NCBI RefSeq assembly: GCF_047496725.1
Contig: NC_132983.1
Location: forward strand, 7,442,501 to 7,506,500
Length of the DNA stretch: 64,000 nt
Direction of reading: 5' to 3'
From: Anoplolepis gracilipes
Taxonomy: Eukaryota; Arthropoda; Insecta; Hymenoptera; Formicidae
The notes beneath the pieces are model-generated. The model was given only the letters and a program-made list of their open reading frames with translations. It searched no databases and had not been told where the DNA came from. Below are positions 24,133 to 35,463 of this stretch, piece by piece; the first letter of the stretch is position 1, and every line of letters starts with the position of its first letter. The translations under genes and the position numbers were made by a program.

Positions 24133-24615
24133 ATTATAATAAAACGATTATTGAATCATGACACAATCAAATAAACATTAAACAGACATGTATCGAACAT
24201 TGATCAACATCGATTGAAACATCGATTCAACCATGTTTGAACCACTATCATATATCAAACGAACGTCGATCAACATCAAATAACCCTCGATCAACATTAA
24301 AACGAACCATGATCGGTTCGTAATCAGCTGTCATTGATCGACTACTTGTTTAAAGATGTTAAATATTCCACGTCTATTGTCGGCTAAAAATGCAAACTAA
24401 CAGAAAAATGCATCACGTACTGTAATATAATATTCACCACACAGATGTATACAAGGATAAGGTATATAATATTTGCTATAAGGAGAGGATAAAAAAAAGA
24501 TAATAACGCATATGTATTTTGACAATAGTTTATTATAAATATGGATTGATTAAACCTTTATAATAATGCTTCGACCACCAATTGAATATTTTGAATACAT
24601 TTTGTAAAGCACAAT

Positions 24616-25704
24616 TTATATATGTTTATTGCAATGCATAGTAGATTCGAATTTATTTTCAATCGCGTCCAATTTAAATAATATTCTATTTAACTTTCCT
24701 AAGATTAGTTCCTTAAATTCTGAAATAAATTAATATTATTTAGTTTATAGAATATGAATATAATTCCTGTGTTTTCTATATTATACATTATTGCAACAAA
24801 TATATTTTTGCATACTTCTTTATTTATAGAAAATATATAAAAGTATTAGTATTTTTTAAACTTACCATGAGAACATAGATTTTCATTTTCTATACGGAAA
24901 GAAGAATTTTTTTATAAAAGATGTACTATCTGTAACAATTTTGTTGTTATTATTAATATCTAAAAAGAAACTAAGTATTAGTATTTTTTTTTTACAAATA
25001 TCATATAACGTTAATAAATTGTAGTTAATGCTCACCGTTTTTGCTTATTACATTAAACAATATATTTTCGTCTAATATATTTCTTCCAATATGTTTAGAT
25101 GTTCTCTGTAGCTCTTTGTCATACGACACAAAATTTTGTTTCTGTGGAAGAGCGAGCAGAATTTTTCCTTGCGTAACACTATTTTTCTTTAAAGAAATCT
25201 ACATCTTTTTTTTTTTTTTTTTTTCAAAAGAGAAAGATAAATATTTTTTTTTATTCTTATTTTATATATCTATTTTAGTCTTCTTTTTTTCTCGTTCTTG
25301 TATTTCATTTGAAGATAGACCTGTATCATTATTTGATGTATCTTCTGCCAAAATTAATTTTTGTATATCTTCTTCGTAAGTATCTGAATAATTTAAAATA
25401 AAAGTGTAAAAGAAGTTATAAAAATTATTAATAATGTATGCAATATTACATGTAACTAATAATACATACAAATTTATGTTTTATATTATTCACTTACTTG
25501 CAATGCCAAAAATTTTTACTGGTAACTCCTTCCAATCTGACTTTTCTCATAGTATCTCTTTTGCCGTTATAGCTTTATTAATACGAAGCTTTGTTTTAAA
25601 GTGACTAGGCCAGTACATATAAAGGTATCTGTGTTGTACCATGTAGCAGGTATTAGCTGCAGACCATCATTAAATTCCGCAATGATATATTTTTCGTTAT
25701 CCAT
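24616..25704 (-). pseudogene. DUF4806-like transposon accessory gene, five exons
   Basis: Minus-strand gene relic. Exon 1 (25,704-25,498) begins MDNEKYIIAEFNDGLQLIPA, the N-terminal style of insect DUF4806-type proteins. It has one frameshift after FICT, then WPSHFKTKLRINKAITAKEI, one in-frame TGA, and donor GTAAGT in phase. Exon 2 (25,383 onward) gives NTYEEDIQKLILAED...KKKTKIDI and a stop. Exon 3 (to 25,036, donor GTGAGC) holds TQGKILLALPQKQNFVSYDK. Exon 4 is 24,959-24,866. Exon 5 (24,719-24,616) ends EFKELILGKLNRILFKLDAI...CNKHI. It follows the transposase on the same strand. Exons 3-5 lie inside the left arm and are repeated in the right. The family call is from memory of such proteins. 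Confidence 0.5.
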
Positions 25705-25917
25705 TTCTGTGTTGCGCAAAATGAACGAAGATCATGTAGAAATTATGTATACATATTTTATTACAAAAATATGTATATTATGTTACGCACAAAATTATAT
25801 TTCATGACATGGTGATTTATATAAATCTTTTACATATTTCAATTTTACTATCAATTTTACTAATAACAAATTTTTTATTTTTTATGTAACATTTATAATC
25901 AGAATATATTTACCGTT

Positions 25918-27207
25918 TCATAATAAGCAGCAATTATTAGAAGAATTTTTACAATTAATAGTAAATTTTCCATTTGATATTCTGAGATAGTACGATTCAA
26001 CATCAACATTATCAAGTATTGGACCATTCTTGTGTAAATTTGTACATGAATATATCTTATTATTATTATTATCATGTTCTACAAATAGGAAATTACAATT
26101 TTCAATTTCATTATACCTTTTAATCAACTGTTGCAATGGCTTTCCATTTTTCCGTAACTGTCTTTTTATAAATGTCTTAAATTTTTCGAAACTGAAAGCA
26201 CTAAAATTATCGAGTGGACCATACAGTCTTACATGAAATCATATACGTAAAAGATTATGCACATTATGCGATATGTACTGTTTACCGTATAATATTTCAA
26301 ATGACTCAATAAAATAATGAAGCAAAGTTTCAGCAAAATTTTTAATTCTTTTTGACATAAATTTCGATGTGTAAGAATTATTACAGCTACATGTAATGTG
26401 AGAAAATGAGTATATATTTTTTTTCTTGTAATATATTTCTGAATACAACAGGACTGATTATAATAGAAAATTTCTAAATTCTGCTGCTTTCCACTGCTTA
26501 ACGTCTCTTATTGATCTGGGTCTTCTAACAAAATCAACCGATGTAGTATTTCTAAGTAAAATCAGTAAATGTGATATTTTATTAATAGCTCTTGCATTTA
26601 AACGTACAGAAGTTTGGACCTTTCATTCAAAGTAGTATCATTTTGTCATAACTCCTAAACAGATCAAATGCATATAATCTAACGAAGTGTTAGTTATAGG
26701 TAAAAAATTGAGAACAGTATGTAAAATAGAAATATTAATTTGAAAATCTTTATAGGCATTAATCGCAAATAACTTATCTGTTCTTAAAGTATTGTTTTCT
26801 TTTCGTATGGAAAGCAGATTCTACCTAATTACATATTTGATTAAACAATTATTAAACCTGGTATGACCTTTTATAATGTAAAAGATTTGACAGGTGCATC
26901 GCATTATTAAAGCAAATAATAAGACTTTAATAATGTCTTTGTTATAAATATAACGATTAATAATTAAATCGATTAAGTCGTTAAAGGCGCAAAAAAAAAG
27001 AAAAAGAAACATCAGCATTATTAGGTTTCTGATATCCAAAGTATGCACCAACAAGATATATGTCACATACAGTACATCACAGTATATCTTGTTATTTGAA
27101 TATAAAATTGGCCATAAGGATGCTTGTGATGATTTAGCTAGTGGCAGGCCATTAATATTTATTATTAAGTTATCGAGAATTTATCTAAGAAAATAAATAA
27201 GTTATTG
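25918..27207 (-). pseudogene. Transposase_21 (tnp2/CACTA-type) transposase, broken
   Basis: Minus strand, in order: a splice acceptor then NINGLPLAKSSQASLWPIL; VGAYFGYQKPNNADVSFSFF; a frameshift to NDLIDLIINRYIYNKDI; FYIIKGHTRFNNC; NTLRTDKLFAINAYKDFQIN; SLDYMHLICLGVM; RNTTSVDFVRRPRSIRDVKQ; WKAAEFRNFLL; FAETLLHYFIESFEILYGKQ; YISHNVHNLL; VRLYGPLDNFSAFSFEKF; and NGKPLQQLIKRYNEIENC. These are the order and key words I recognise from insect Transposase_21/DUF4218-type proteins (DYMHLVCLGVM, NVH-LYG-LDNFSAF-FEN, PLQQ). Several stops and frameshifts occur. The N-terminal part is absent: a LINE interrupts at 27,208 and beyond it lies the right arm. Confidence 0.75.
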
Positions 27208-27359
27208 TACAAATAAATATGTAGATAGACTCTTTATTTGATTCCCCTTAGGGATCTCAACTCTTACAATTAATACAATTAGCTTAACCTAACTTATTAT
27301 TAACTTAACCTATCTTATGGGGGACTGCGGCCGTGGGCAACCCCTTGGTTCCCCCACGC

Positions 27360-30300
27360 TTGCACCCCCCCTCTTATACACACACACACACACACACATT
27401 CCCCCTGCCGGACTTCCGCTTCTTCTTGCTTGATTCCTTCATCTTTCTCTTTGCCTATTCTCAGCCCCCCGTACGACTCTCTCTCCTCCTCCACCATTCA
27501 TTCTCACTCTCTCCCCCTCTTTCATTCTCTCTCATTTCATCCTCCCCCCTATATCCCTCTCCCTTTCAACTTCCCTCATCTATCCCTCTTCCTCTCCTTC
27601 CTCTCCTAACACCCATCTCACGTTATCCTGCCAACTTCCCCCTCCCATCTTCCACTCCCTACATCCCTCCCACACGTGCTCCAATGTCCCCGTCTCCCCT
27701 TCGCATATTCTGCATCGTCTTTCTCCTCCTCTTCCCAGTATTTACTCTCCCTCATCTCGCTCCCCAATCTAAACCTCGCCACCCTTCTCCATCTGCTTTC
27801 CCCCAACCTTTTTTCATATACCCCGGTATCCCTTCCCTCTTCACCTCCTTGTACCATCTATTAAATTTCGCTTCCTCCATATTTTCCCTTCTTTCCTTCC
27901 TCTGTTCCTCTCTATCCCTATCCTCTATTCCCTTGTACCAATCCTCCCCCCTCTCCTCCTTCTCCTCCATTTCTTTAACTTTTATCTCTCTACCCTTGAA
28001 AAAACCTTCTCTTTCCTCTTCCCATTTCGAGCCCACCTCCCCTGTCTTACTCCTATCCTTCATTTCCTCCATGCATCTCCTTACCAACTCTTCACCCTTT
28101 CCCTCCCTCAACTTCTTTTCAAACTCCCATGCTCTTCTTCCCGCTCTCACCTTCAGATTCTCCCTCTGCGATTCTTCTCTCACCATATAACCTGATGTCC
28201 TGACATCTACTCCCATAACCCATCTTAAATATCTCTCTTCTATTCTCTCCATCCCTTCTCTCTCTTTCCATTCCCATACCTTTACCCCATACCCTAACAC
28301 TGCCCAGACCAACCTATCGAAAAGCCTCCTTCCCTATCCCCTCCAAACCTTCTCTTTTCTATCCCCCATACTTGACCTATTAATGCTGCCGCCCTTTTAA
28401 CTTTGTCCCTCACCTGTGTCTCCTGACCACCGTTTTTTTGTAAAATGTACCCTAAGTACTTGTACTCTTTCACCTCCTCCACCTCCTTCCCCTTCCACCT
28501 CCAGCTTATCTTTGTCATTCTTCCTCCCCTCCCCTTCCTAAATCTCATAACTTTCGTCTTCCCTATGTTCACCTCCAACCCCTTTCTATCCATGTATCTT
28601 TCCAGCCTATCCATCATACTTCTCATCCCTTCCTCCTCCTCTGCAATCAACACCAAATCATCCGCGTATGCTAGTATATACACCTTCTTCCCCTCTAGCA
28701 TCACTCCTCCCCATTTTACTTTCTCCATTTCTTCCTCCAAGTCCGCAATTAAGATGTTAAACAACATTGGACTCAGCGGGCATCCCTGTCTTACTCCCTT
28801 CCCAGTCCAAAAACTCTCCTCCATCTCCTGTCCCACTCTTACTCTGCTCCTTGTCTCCCCCATTATCTCTCCTATTCTTTTTACCAGTCCCTCCCTCACT
28901 TTTCGTCCTCTCATCGACTCCAATAGAACCTTCCTATCCACTGAATCAAACACCGCCTTAAAATCTACCAATAGTACTACCATTCCTCCCTTCCTTCCTT
29001 CCAGTTGCCTTCCTATCAAATAATTCAGCACATACACATTGTTCATCGTTTCCATCCCCTTCCTAAACGTCTAATTTGGTGGCACTATCCTCTTCTCCTC
29101 TATCTCTTCCCTTAACCTTTCCGCCAACACTGTCGTATATACTTTATACAGCGTTGGTATCAAGGTCACCCCTCTGTAATCTCCACCCTCCCTCCCTCCC
29201 CCTTCTTTACAATTGGTATCACTACCCCCTCTCTCCATCCCCCAGACCATCCCTCCCCTCCCCACACCTTATTACAGAATCTCCATGAGCACCTTTCTAA
29301 CTCTCCTCCCCCGTACTTTCACACCTCCCCTGGTATCCCATCTATCCCTGCCGCCTTTCCATTTTTTATTCTCCTTATCACCCTTCCCCTTCTTCCTAGC
29401 CCTGCTCTCCCTGATCACTCTGCTCTCTACCCCTCCTTGTAACCTCATAAAGTACTCTCTCCATTCCTCTATCCCAATCTCCTCGTTCACTTTCCTCTTT
29501 CCCCTCTTCCTCTCCATATTCACTAGCTCCCACACCTCTCCTTCTTTCTTAACCTCTTCTGCTTTCTTCTCCCATCTTTCGTTCTCTTCCCTCTTTTTCC
29601 TCTTACACAACTCATTATACTCCCTCTTCTTACTCTTGTATCTCTCTCCATCGCCCCCCTCCCTACGCCACTCCCTCAATTCTTTGCTCACCTCCTTTTT
29701 CTTCTCCCTACATTCCTCATCCCACTATCCTTCCTGCTTCATCTCCCTTCCTCCTCTTCCCTCTTCCGTTTCTCTTATCGCCTCTTTTATTCTTCCTTCT
29801 ATTTCTTTCCATTCCTCTCTCCCTTCTCCTTCCTGTTCTAATTCTCCCAACTTCTCCAACGCTACTCTAAACCTGTTCCTTCCTTCTTCATCCCATACCC
29901 CCTTCCCGCTCCTCCCTCCTCCTTTTCTCCTTTCCTTTCGTCTTCTTCTCTTATCCAAACCTCTAACGGATGATGATCAGAATCTATCTTATCCCCCACT
30001 TTTAACATTTCCACTTTTTCCTCCACCTCCCCGTCCCCTATCACGTAATCAATTACTGTATCCCTCTTTCCCCCGGTAAATGTAAACTCCCCTCTCTCAT
30101 CCCCTCTCACCCTCCCGTTAAATATTCCCATTCCCCATTCTTCTAGAAATTCTATCATCTGTCTGCCTTCCCTATTCCTCTTCTTATCTTTCGATCGTCT
30201 TCCTCTCTCCTCCTCCTCTCCCCCGTCTACTCTTCCTCTCTCCTCTGCTGTCCTCGCATTGAAATCCCCTCCTATTATCGTTTTCACTCCCTCTTCTTCC

Positions 30301-30763
30301 ATTCTTATCTACTTTTCCAATTCCCCTGTTATTTTCCCTACACCCTCCCCCACGTACACTTCTATCACCCTCCATTTCTCTTCCCCCATCTCAACCTGCC
30401 CACCATCATACCCTCTGTTCCCCCCTCTATCTTATTTCCTTTCTCTAAATACTTTCTCCTTATCCCCATTAACATACCCCCCTTTGGTCTACCTTTCTTC
30501 CCCTCCCTTTTCGGTATCTGTATCTCCTATTTTAACTCTCTTGGCAATTTCCTTTTCACCCTCTCCCAGTCCTTCTCGTCTACCCATGTTTCTGATAACA
30601 CTACTACATCCCATAATCTCAAACCTCTCCAGAAATCCTCATCTTTCTTTCTTAATCCTGCCACATTCCAAAACACCGCTTTCCATCCACCCTTCTCTCT
30701 TATTCTCCCTTCCCCTTCTCCCTCCTCTCCCTCTTCCTTCCCCCCTCCCGTTCCCCTTCTCAT
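27360..30763 (-). pseudogene. LINE ORF2: endonuclease, reverse transcriptase, CCHC
   Basis: Minus strand. The endonuclease starts at 30,690 (FWNVAGLRKKDEDFWRGL, VVLSETWV), then IIGGDFNAR, DTVIDYVIG and DSDHHPLEVW with the catalytic Asn/Asp/His residues of APE nucleases. The RT (29,055-28,294) has VLLVDFKAVFDSVD, GVRQGCPLSPMLFNILIADL, AYADDLVLIAEEEE (catalytic YADD) and YKYLGYIL. The C-terminal domain includes CRICEGETGTLEHVWEGC, a CCHC knuckle, at about 27,710. At least five frame changes separate these blocks (near 30,510, 29,700, 29,270, 29,060, 28,300), so the enzyme is dead although the motifs are intact. Confidence 0.9.
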
Positions 30764-31309
30764 CTACCCTGCACCATAATTTTCCCCCTGATCCTCCTTT
30801 CTGCTCTTCCCCTCCTCATCTACCAACCTTTCCTTCTCTTCCTTCCATCTCCACCACCTGTCTTCTATCATTATCCTTCCATACCCCAATCTTACCCTCT
30901 TCCCCGCATTCTTCTCCTTTCTCGCAATCTCCTCCAGTTTCATCCTCCTTTCCTTCCACGTCCAATCGTCTAATATTCTCTCCTTCTTCAACTCCTCCCT
31001 TTCCTCCTTCCATCTCTCTTCCATCCCTCTCAATTCTTTTCTCATCTCCTCAATCCACCCCTTCATTCCTTCTTTTATCACCTCCTCCATTTCCATCCTC
31101 CATTTCCTCATCCTCTCCTTCCATCCTCTCTCCTCTTTTCTATCTGGAGATCTAACCGTCTTCCTATTTTTTAAAAATATACCCTCTTTGTTTTCCTCCC
31201 AGTCCTCCCTCTTCCTTTTTATCCACTCTTCCATATTCCCTTCACTTCCTCTTCTCTCCTTCCCAAACTTCGTACTCTTCCCTATTCCCTCTGCCATTCC
31301 GAATTTCAC
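30764..31309 (-). CDS. LINE ORF1, RNA-binding
   Basis: An open 181-codon frame starting MKFGMAEGIGKSTKFGKERR. The middle is a charged coiled coil (KWRMEMEEVIKEGMKGWIEE). The C-terminal part has WTWKERRMKLEEIARKEKNA and RLGYGRIMIEDRWWRW, matching in layout the ORF1 in the element at 9.87-12.89 kb and resembling the RRM-plus-C-terminal part of LINE ORF1 proteins. The stop is directly followed by the ORF2 region. Intact but short, possibly with the true start upstream lost. Confidence 0.6.
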   Translation of the reverse strand: MKFGMAEGIGKSTKFGKERRGSEGNMEEWIKRKREDWEENKEGIFLKNRKTVRSPDRKEERGWKERMRKWRMEMEEVIKEGMKGWIEEMRKELRGMEERWKEEREELKKERILDDWTWKERRMKLEEIARKEKNAGKRVRLGYGRIMIEDRWWRWKEEKERLVDEEGKSRKEDQGENYGAG

Positions 31310-31779
31310 TCTGTTTAATTACGCCCTCTACGTATAGACGTAGAGGGCCTTATACACTCCCTATCCACTTGCTATCCACTTGCCTTTCTCTATGCTTCTT
31401 CCTCTATGCCTAATTCCCTGCCTACTTGCCCTTCTCAATATCTTTACTTTCTATGCCCTGACTGTCACTTTTTCTTTCAATATCTCTGTCCCTCTTTCCT
31501 CCCTATATTTTCCCCACATACGCTCGTCACTCTTGCTGTCCCTTACTTGCCCTCACACACTCCTCTCTAACTCTAACCACCCGTTCACCACACTTTTCAC
31601 AGCCTCTTTCTCTCCACGTGTCACTACTCAATGTACCGGAAGCGGAAGTCCTACAAATAAATATATAAAAAAGAGAAAACGAGCGAAAGAGAAAAAAAGA
31701 AGACGTATAAGAATAAAAAAAAATATTTATCTTTCTCTTTTTAAAAAAAAAAAAAAAAAAAGATGTAGATTTCTTTAAA

Positions 31780-32351
31780 GAAAAATAGTGTTACGCAAGG
31801 AAAAATTCTGCTCGCTCTTCCACAGAAACAAAATTTTGTGTCGTATGACAAAGAGCTACAGAGAACATCTAAACATATTGGAAGAAATATATTAGACGAA
31901 AATATATTGTTTAATGTAATAAGCAAAAACGGTGAGCATTAACTACAATTTATTAACGTTATATGATATTTGTAAAAAAAAAATACTAATACTTAGTTTC
32001 TTTTTAGATATTAATAATAACAACAAAATTGTTACAGATAGTACATCTTTTATAAAAAAATTCTTCTTTCCGTATAGAAAATGAAAATCTATGTTCTCAT
32101 GGTAAGTTTAAAAAATACTAATACTTTTATATATTTTTTATAAATAAAGAAGTATGCAAAAATATATTTGTTGCAATAATGTATAATATAGAAAACACAG
32201 GAATTATATTCATATTCTATAAACTAAATAATATTAATTTATTTCAGAATTTAAGGAACTAATCTTAGGAAAGTTAAATAGAATATTATTTAAATTGGAC
32301 GCGATTGAAAATAAATTCGAATCTACTATGCATTGCAATAAACATATATAA
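31780..32351 (+). pseudogene. Accessory gene 3' exons, inverted copy
   Basis: Plus-strand mirror of exons 3-5 of the accessory gene: TQGKILLALPQKQNF with donor GGTGAGC at 31,932; exon 4 32,008-32,101 with donor GTAAGT; exon 5 32,248-32,351. Exon 1 has no copy on this side; between the arm start and the LINE target site only about 40 bp of unrelated AG-rich sequence remains. A 5'-truncated duplicate. Confidence 0.6.
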
Positions 32352-32834
32352 ATTGTGCTTTACAAAATGTATTCAAAATATTCAATTGGTGGTCGAAGCA
32401 TTATTATAAAGGTTTAATCAATCCATATTTATAATAAACTATTGTCAAAATACATATGCGTTATTATCTTTTTTTTATCCTCTCCTTATAGCAAATATTA
32501 TATACCTTATCCTTGTATACATCTGTGTGGTGAATATTATATTACAGTACGTGATGCATTTTTCTGTTAGTTTGCATTTTTAGCCGACAATAGACGTGGA
32601 ATATTTAACATCTTTAAACAAGTAGTCGATCAATGACAGCTGATTACGAACCGATCATGGTTCGTTTTAATGTTGATCGAGGGTTATTTGATGTTGATCG
32701 ACGTTCGTTTGATATATGATAGTGGTTCAAACATGGTTGAATCGATGTTTCAATCGATGTTGATCAATGTTCGATACATGTCTGTTTAATGTTTATTTGA
32801 TTGTGTCATGATTCAATAATCGTTTTATTATAAT

Positions 32835-33902
32835 TATTTGTATGAATGCTGTGTGGAGCGACAGTTGTCTTTTTTATTACTGATTTTTATTATTTCTTTC
32901 TTCACCTATTCTTTATAAAACGTATCCTGTGTATAGTTGGATCTACATTCATTCTGCTAAAGATGCTGAAAAATGCTGATGTAGATGAGACGTGATACTC
33001 GAGTTAGAAGATGAGAGTTTTTTCTTGTCCATCTCTGTAGTATTATATCGTATTATATTTCAGTACGTGATGCAGTTGCATCTGGTATTATATTTCGATA
33101 TTAAAATATTTAACGTCTTTTGAACGGTACAAATAGTTGATTTTTGTTTATTGTAATTTATCATGATACATTTTATGTTGGTCGACGTTCGTTTGTTGTA
33201 TGAGTGGTTCAAACATGGTTGGATCGATGTTCATCGCGGTTCGATAGATGTTTGTTTAATATTAATCGACGTTCGTTTAATGTTGATCGACGTTCGTTTG
33301 ATGTACGATAGTGGTTCAAACATGGTTCGATAGATGTTCATCGCGGTTCGATAGATGTTCGTTTGATGTTGATCGACGTTCGTTTGATGTACGATAGTGG
33401 TTCAAACATGGTTCGATAGATGTTCATCGCGGTTCGATAGATGTTGATCGACGTTCGTTTGATGTACGATAGTGGTTCAAACATGGTTCGATAGATGTTC
33501 ATTGCGGTTCGATAGATGTTCGTTTGATGTACGATAGTGGTTCAAACATGGTTCGATAGATGTTTGTTTGATAGTGGTTTGAATATGGTTGGATGTCTGA
33601 TAGTGGTTTGAATATGGTTGGGTCGATGTTTCAATTGATGTTGATCAATGTTCGATACATATCTGTTTGATGTTTATTTGATTGTGTTATGATTCAATAA
33701 TCATTTTATATTATCTGTATAAATGCTGTGTGGAGCGACAGTTGTCTTTTTTCATTACTAATTGTTTTTTATTTCTTTCTTCGCCTATTCTTTATAAAAC
33801 GTATGCTGTGTGTAGTTGGATCTACATTCATTCTGCTAAAGATGTTGAAAAATGCTGATTTAAATGAAACGTGATACTCGAGTTAGAAGAAGATGAGAGA
33901 TG
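32835..33902. repeat. Direct repeat plus tandem array, right arm
   Basis: Mirror of 23,065-24,132: 185-bp direct repeats at 32,835-33,020 and 33,718-33,902 around GATGTTGATCGACGTTCG-type and GGTTCAAACATGGTTCGATA-type motifs at 33,190-33,620. Confidence 0.8.
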
Positions 33903-33920
33903 TGAGATTAAAATATATAT

Positions 33921-34432
33921 TTGGGAGGAGCGTGCATCATAGGAGAGTTTGCGATCATCCTTGTGACAATCTTGTCGTATCTGGTGAAGAAAACGAGAGT
34001 TTACGATCATCCCTGTGACATTCTTGTTATATCTGATAAAGAAAACTTTGCGCTCATGGATGACTTGATGGACATTTCGTCCGATTCGTCTGAATCGGAT
34101 GTAGAATCCTTACACGACAGTGTTTATGACAATGATTTTAGTGATGGTACAGAAAATGTTGAGCGTAAGTTAGATGCTGCAGAACTCCATACATATGATG
34201 TGATGAAACGAATGTGCGTTGTATTTTTTATTATAGAACCGCGAGTGGTCGTAAATACTGTACATCGTGTTTCATGAGAATAGTGGACATGTTTCATGAT
34301 ATTGAAGCGGTACGCACACATAAAACTATAGTTTATGAACTAATCCTCAGATTATTTTGCAGGGAGTGTCGAAATTCGTTGTACCAAATAATGCCATGTA
34401 ATTTTTGCCCGTTTTGTACGAAAGAAGATTAA
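33921..34432 (+). other. Unassigned gene relic: acidic segment + Cys-rich tail
   Basis: A candidate coding frame contains VYDHPCDILVISDKENFALM, then the acidic ISSDSSESDVESLHDSVYDN. It ends near GTAAG (34,167), a possible donor. About 100 bp later TTTTTATTATAG precedes GRKYCTSCFMRIVDMFHDIE and, to the stop at 34,432, LFCRECRNSLYQIMPCNFCP. The pattern is CX2C, CX2C, CX2CX2C, likely zinc-binding. The splice phase does not join the frames cleanly. The DHP...D.E.ENFAL module recurs at 33,950 and 34,495 in degraded form. I do not recognise the protein. Its pair is at 22,535-23,046. Confidence 0.4.
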
Positions 34433-34648
34433 TGTATGAAAAATAAACTTTCTTCGGAAGAAAACTATTAGTGGCGATCTATGGAGGAGCGTGTATGACC
34501 ATCCTCAATACGATCTTGTTATAGCTGATAAAGAAAATTTTGCGTTGATGACTGTTGCACAAACTAAGATCTGTGTCTGAAAAAGAAACTATTATTATGC
34601 ATGTGTGGTGATAAACATTTGAACTTATTATTAATATAGACATTTCTT

Positions 34649-35463
34649 ATGACTGTTTTTGTCAAAGACAGAAGAACAATATTACTTACAATGGGGACTT
34701 TGATAAGAGAACTCGAAAAACATGTGAGGGAATGGAGACATGTAATCACTCTTGTTCGAGACGATGACAGTGAAACGAAGACTTTTCCACGAATATCGAT
34801 ACCAAAATTTATTCATGATCGAGAAGTAGACATGCAAAATGTAGATGTGCAACATTTCACCCGCCAAGCTGAAGCTGTTGACTGTGACTGTGTATGATTG
34901 CGATTATACAGAATGGCCGATCGATTTACAAAGAAAAATTTTCCGTGAACTTTGTAATAATTATAAATCACCTCTCGAGTATCCTAACGATGAACTTTAT
35001 TCCAATGAACGCAGATCTACTCGATTTGTGGATTCAGAAGATTGTTGGATAGATCAGTGTACCGCATATCATACGGGTGAAATATACAAAGCGAATAAGG
35101 AAATACGGATGTGGAACCAGTAGACGTTATCAGTGTACAGAATTCAATTATGGTTGGGTAGCTGAATATATCCGCGCTTGTACATCTGCCGTGTGTGTAT
35201 ATATGTATCCCAACAAGTATAAACAATAAGTGTTTAGAATTTATATTTTCGATGGTTTTTTTTATCATAATATTGAGACTGATAAATTTAAGAAATTGTT
35301 TGTAGATAATCAACATGAACGTTTGTTATACGTTTTGGATATTTGTGTACTTGTGGAAAGACTCTCGACTGTACATGTTTGGATAAATATACATATCCAA
35401 ACAAATATATATTGTCACCACCACCACCGCAGTCGTCGCCACCTGATATCGAAGTCAACATGA
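34649..35463 (+). other. Unassigned Cys-rich ORFs
   Basis: ORF 34,649-34,897 (TMGTLIRELEKHVREWRHVI, FPRISIPKFIHDREVD) overlaps 34,845-35,123 (YDCDYTEWPIDLQRKIFREL, FVDSEDCWIDQCTAYHTGEI). A further frame continues CGTSRRYQCTEFNYGWVAEY then IRACTSAVCVYMYP to a stop at 35,229. Read together with two shifts it would be a Cys-rich protein of about 190 residues. A separate ORF at 35,230-35,463 starts MFRIYIFDGFFYHNIETDKF. No family recognised; a secreted cystine-rich protein is one guess only. Confidence 0.3.

Larger units (their letters stand above)
19677..25260. repeat. Left arm of the giant inverted repeat
   Basis: From the tip inward: GC-rich minisatellite (19,762-20,037), purine-rich stretch to about 20,300, AT DNA with a (TTA)n run near 20,485 and GT microsatellites (20,600-20,655), a hammerhead-like motif (20,807-20,846), AT-rich DNA, unassigned ORFs (21.5-23.0 kb), a repeat array (23.3-23.8 kb) flanked by a ~185-bp direct repeat, and 3' exons of the accessory gene (24.6-25.2 kb). 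Each item has a mirror in the right arm. Confidence 0.9.
27221..31651 (-). mobile_element. LINE (non-LTR retrotransposon), 4.43 kb
   Basis: Flanked by a perfect 13-bp duplication, TACAAATAAATAT, at 27,208-27,220 and 31,652-31,664. The sense (minus) strand is strongly purine-rich. ORF1 lies at the 5' side and ORF2 with APE endonuclease, reverse transcriptase and CCHC at the 3' side, ending near TAGATAGAC-type sequence. It landed in or just upstream of an exon of the Transposase_21 gene, so it post-dates that transposon. Near full length but frameshifted. Clade within the I/Jockey/R1 group not assigned. Confidence 0.9.
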
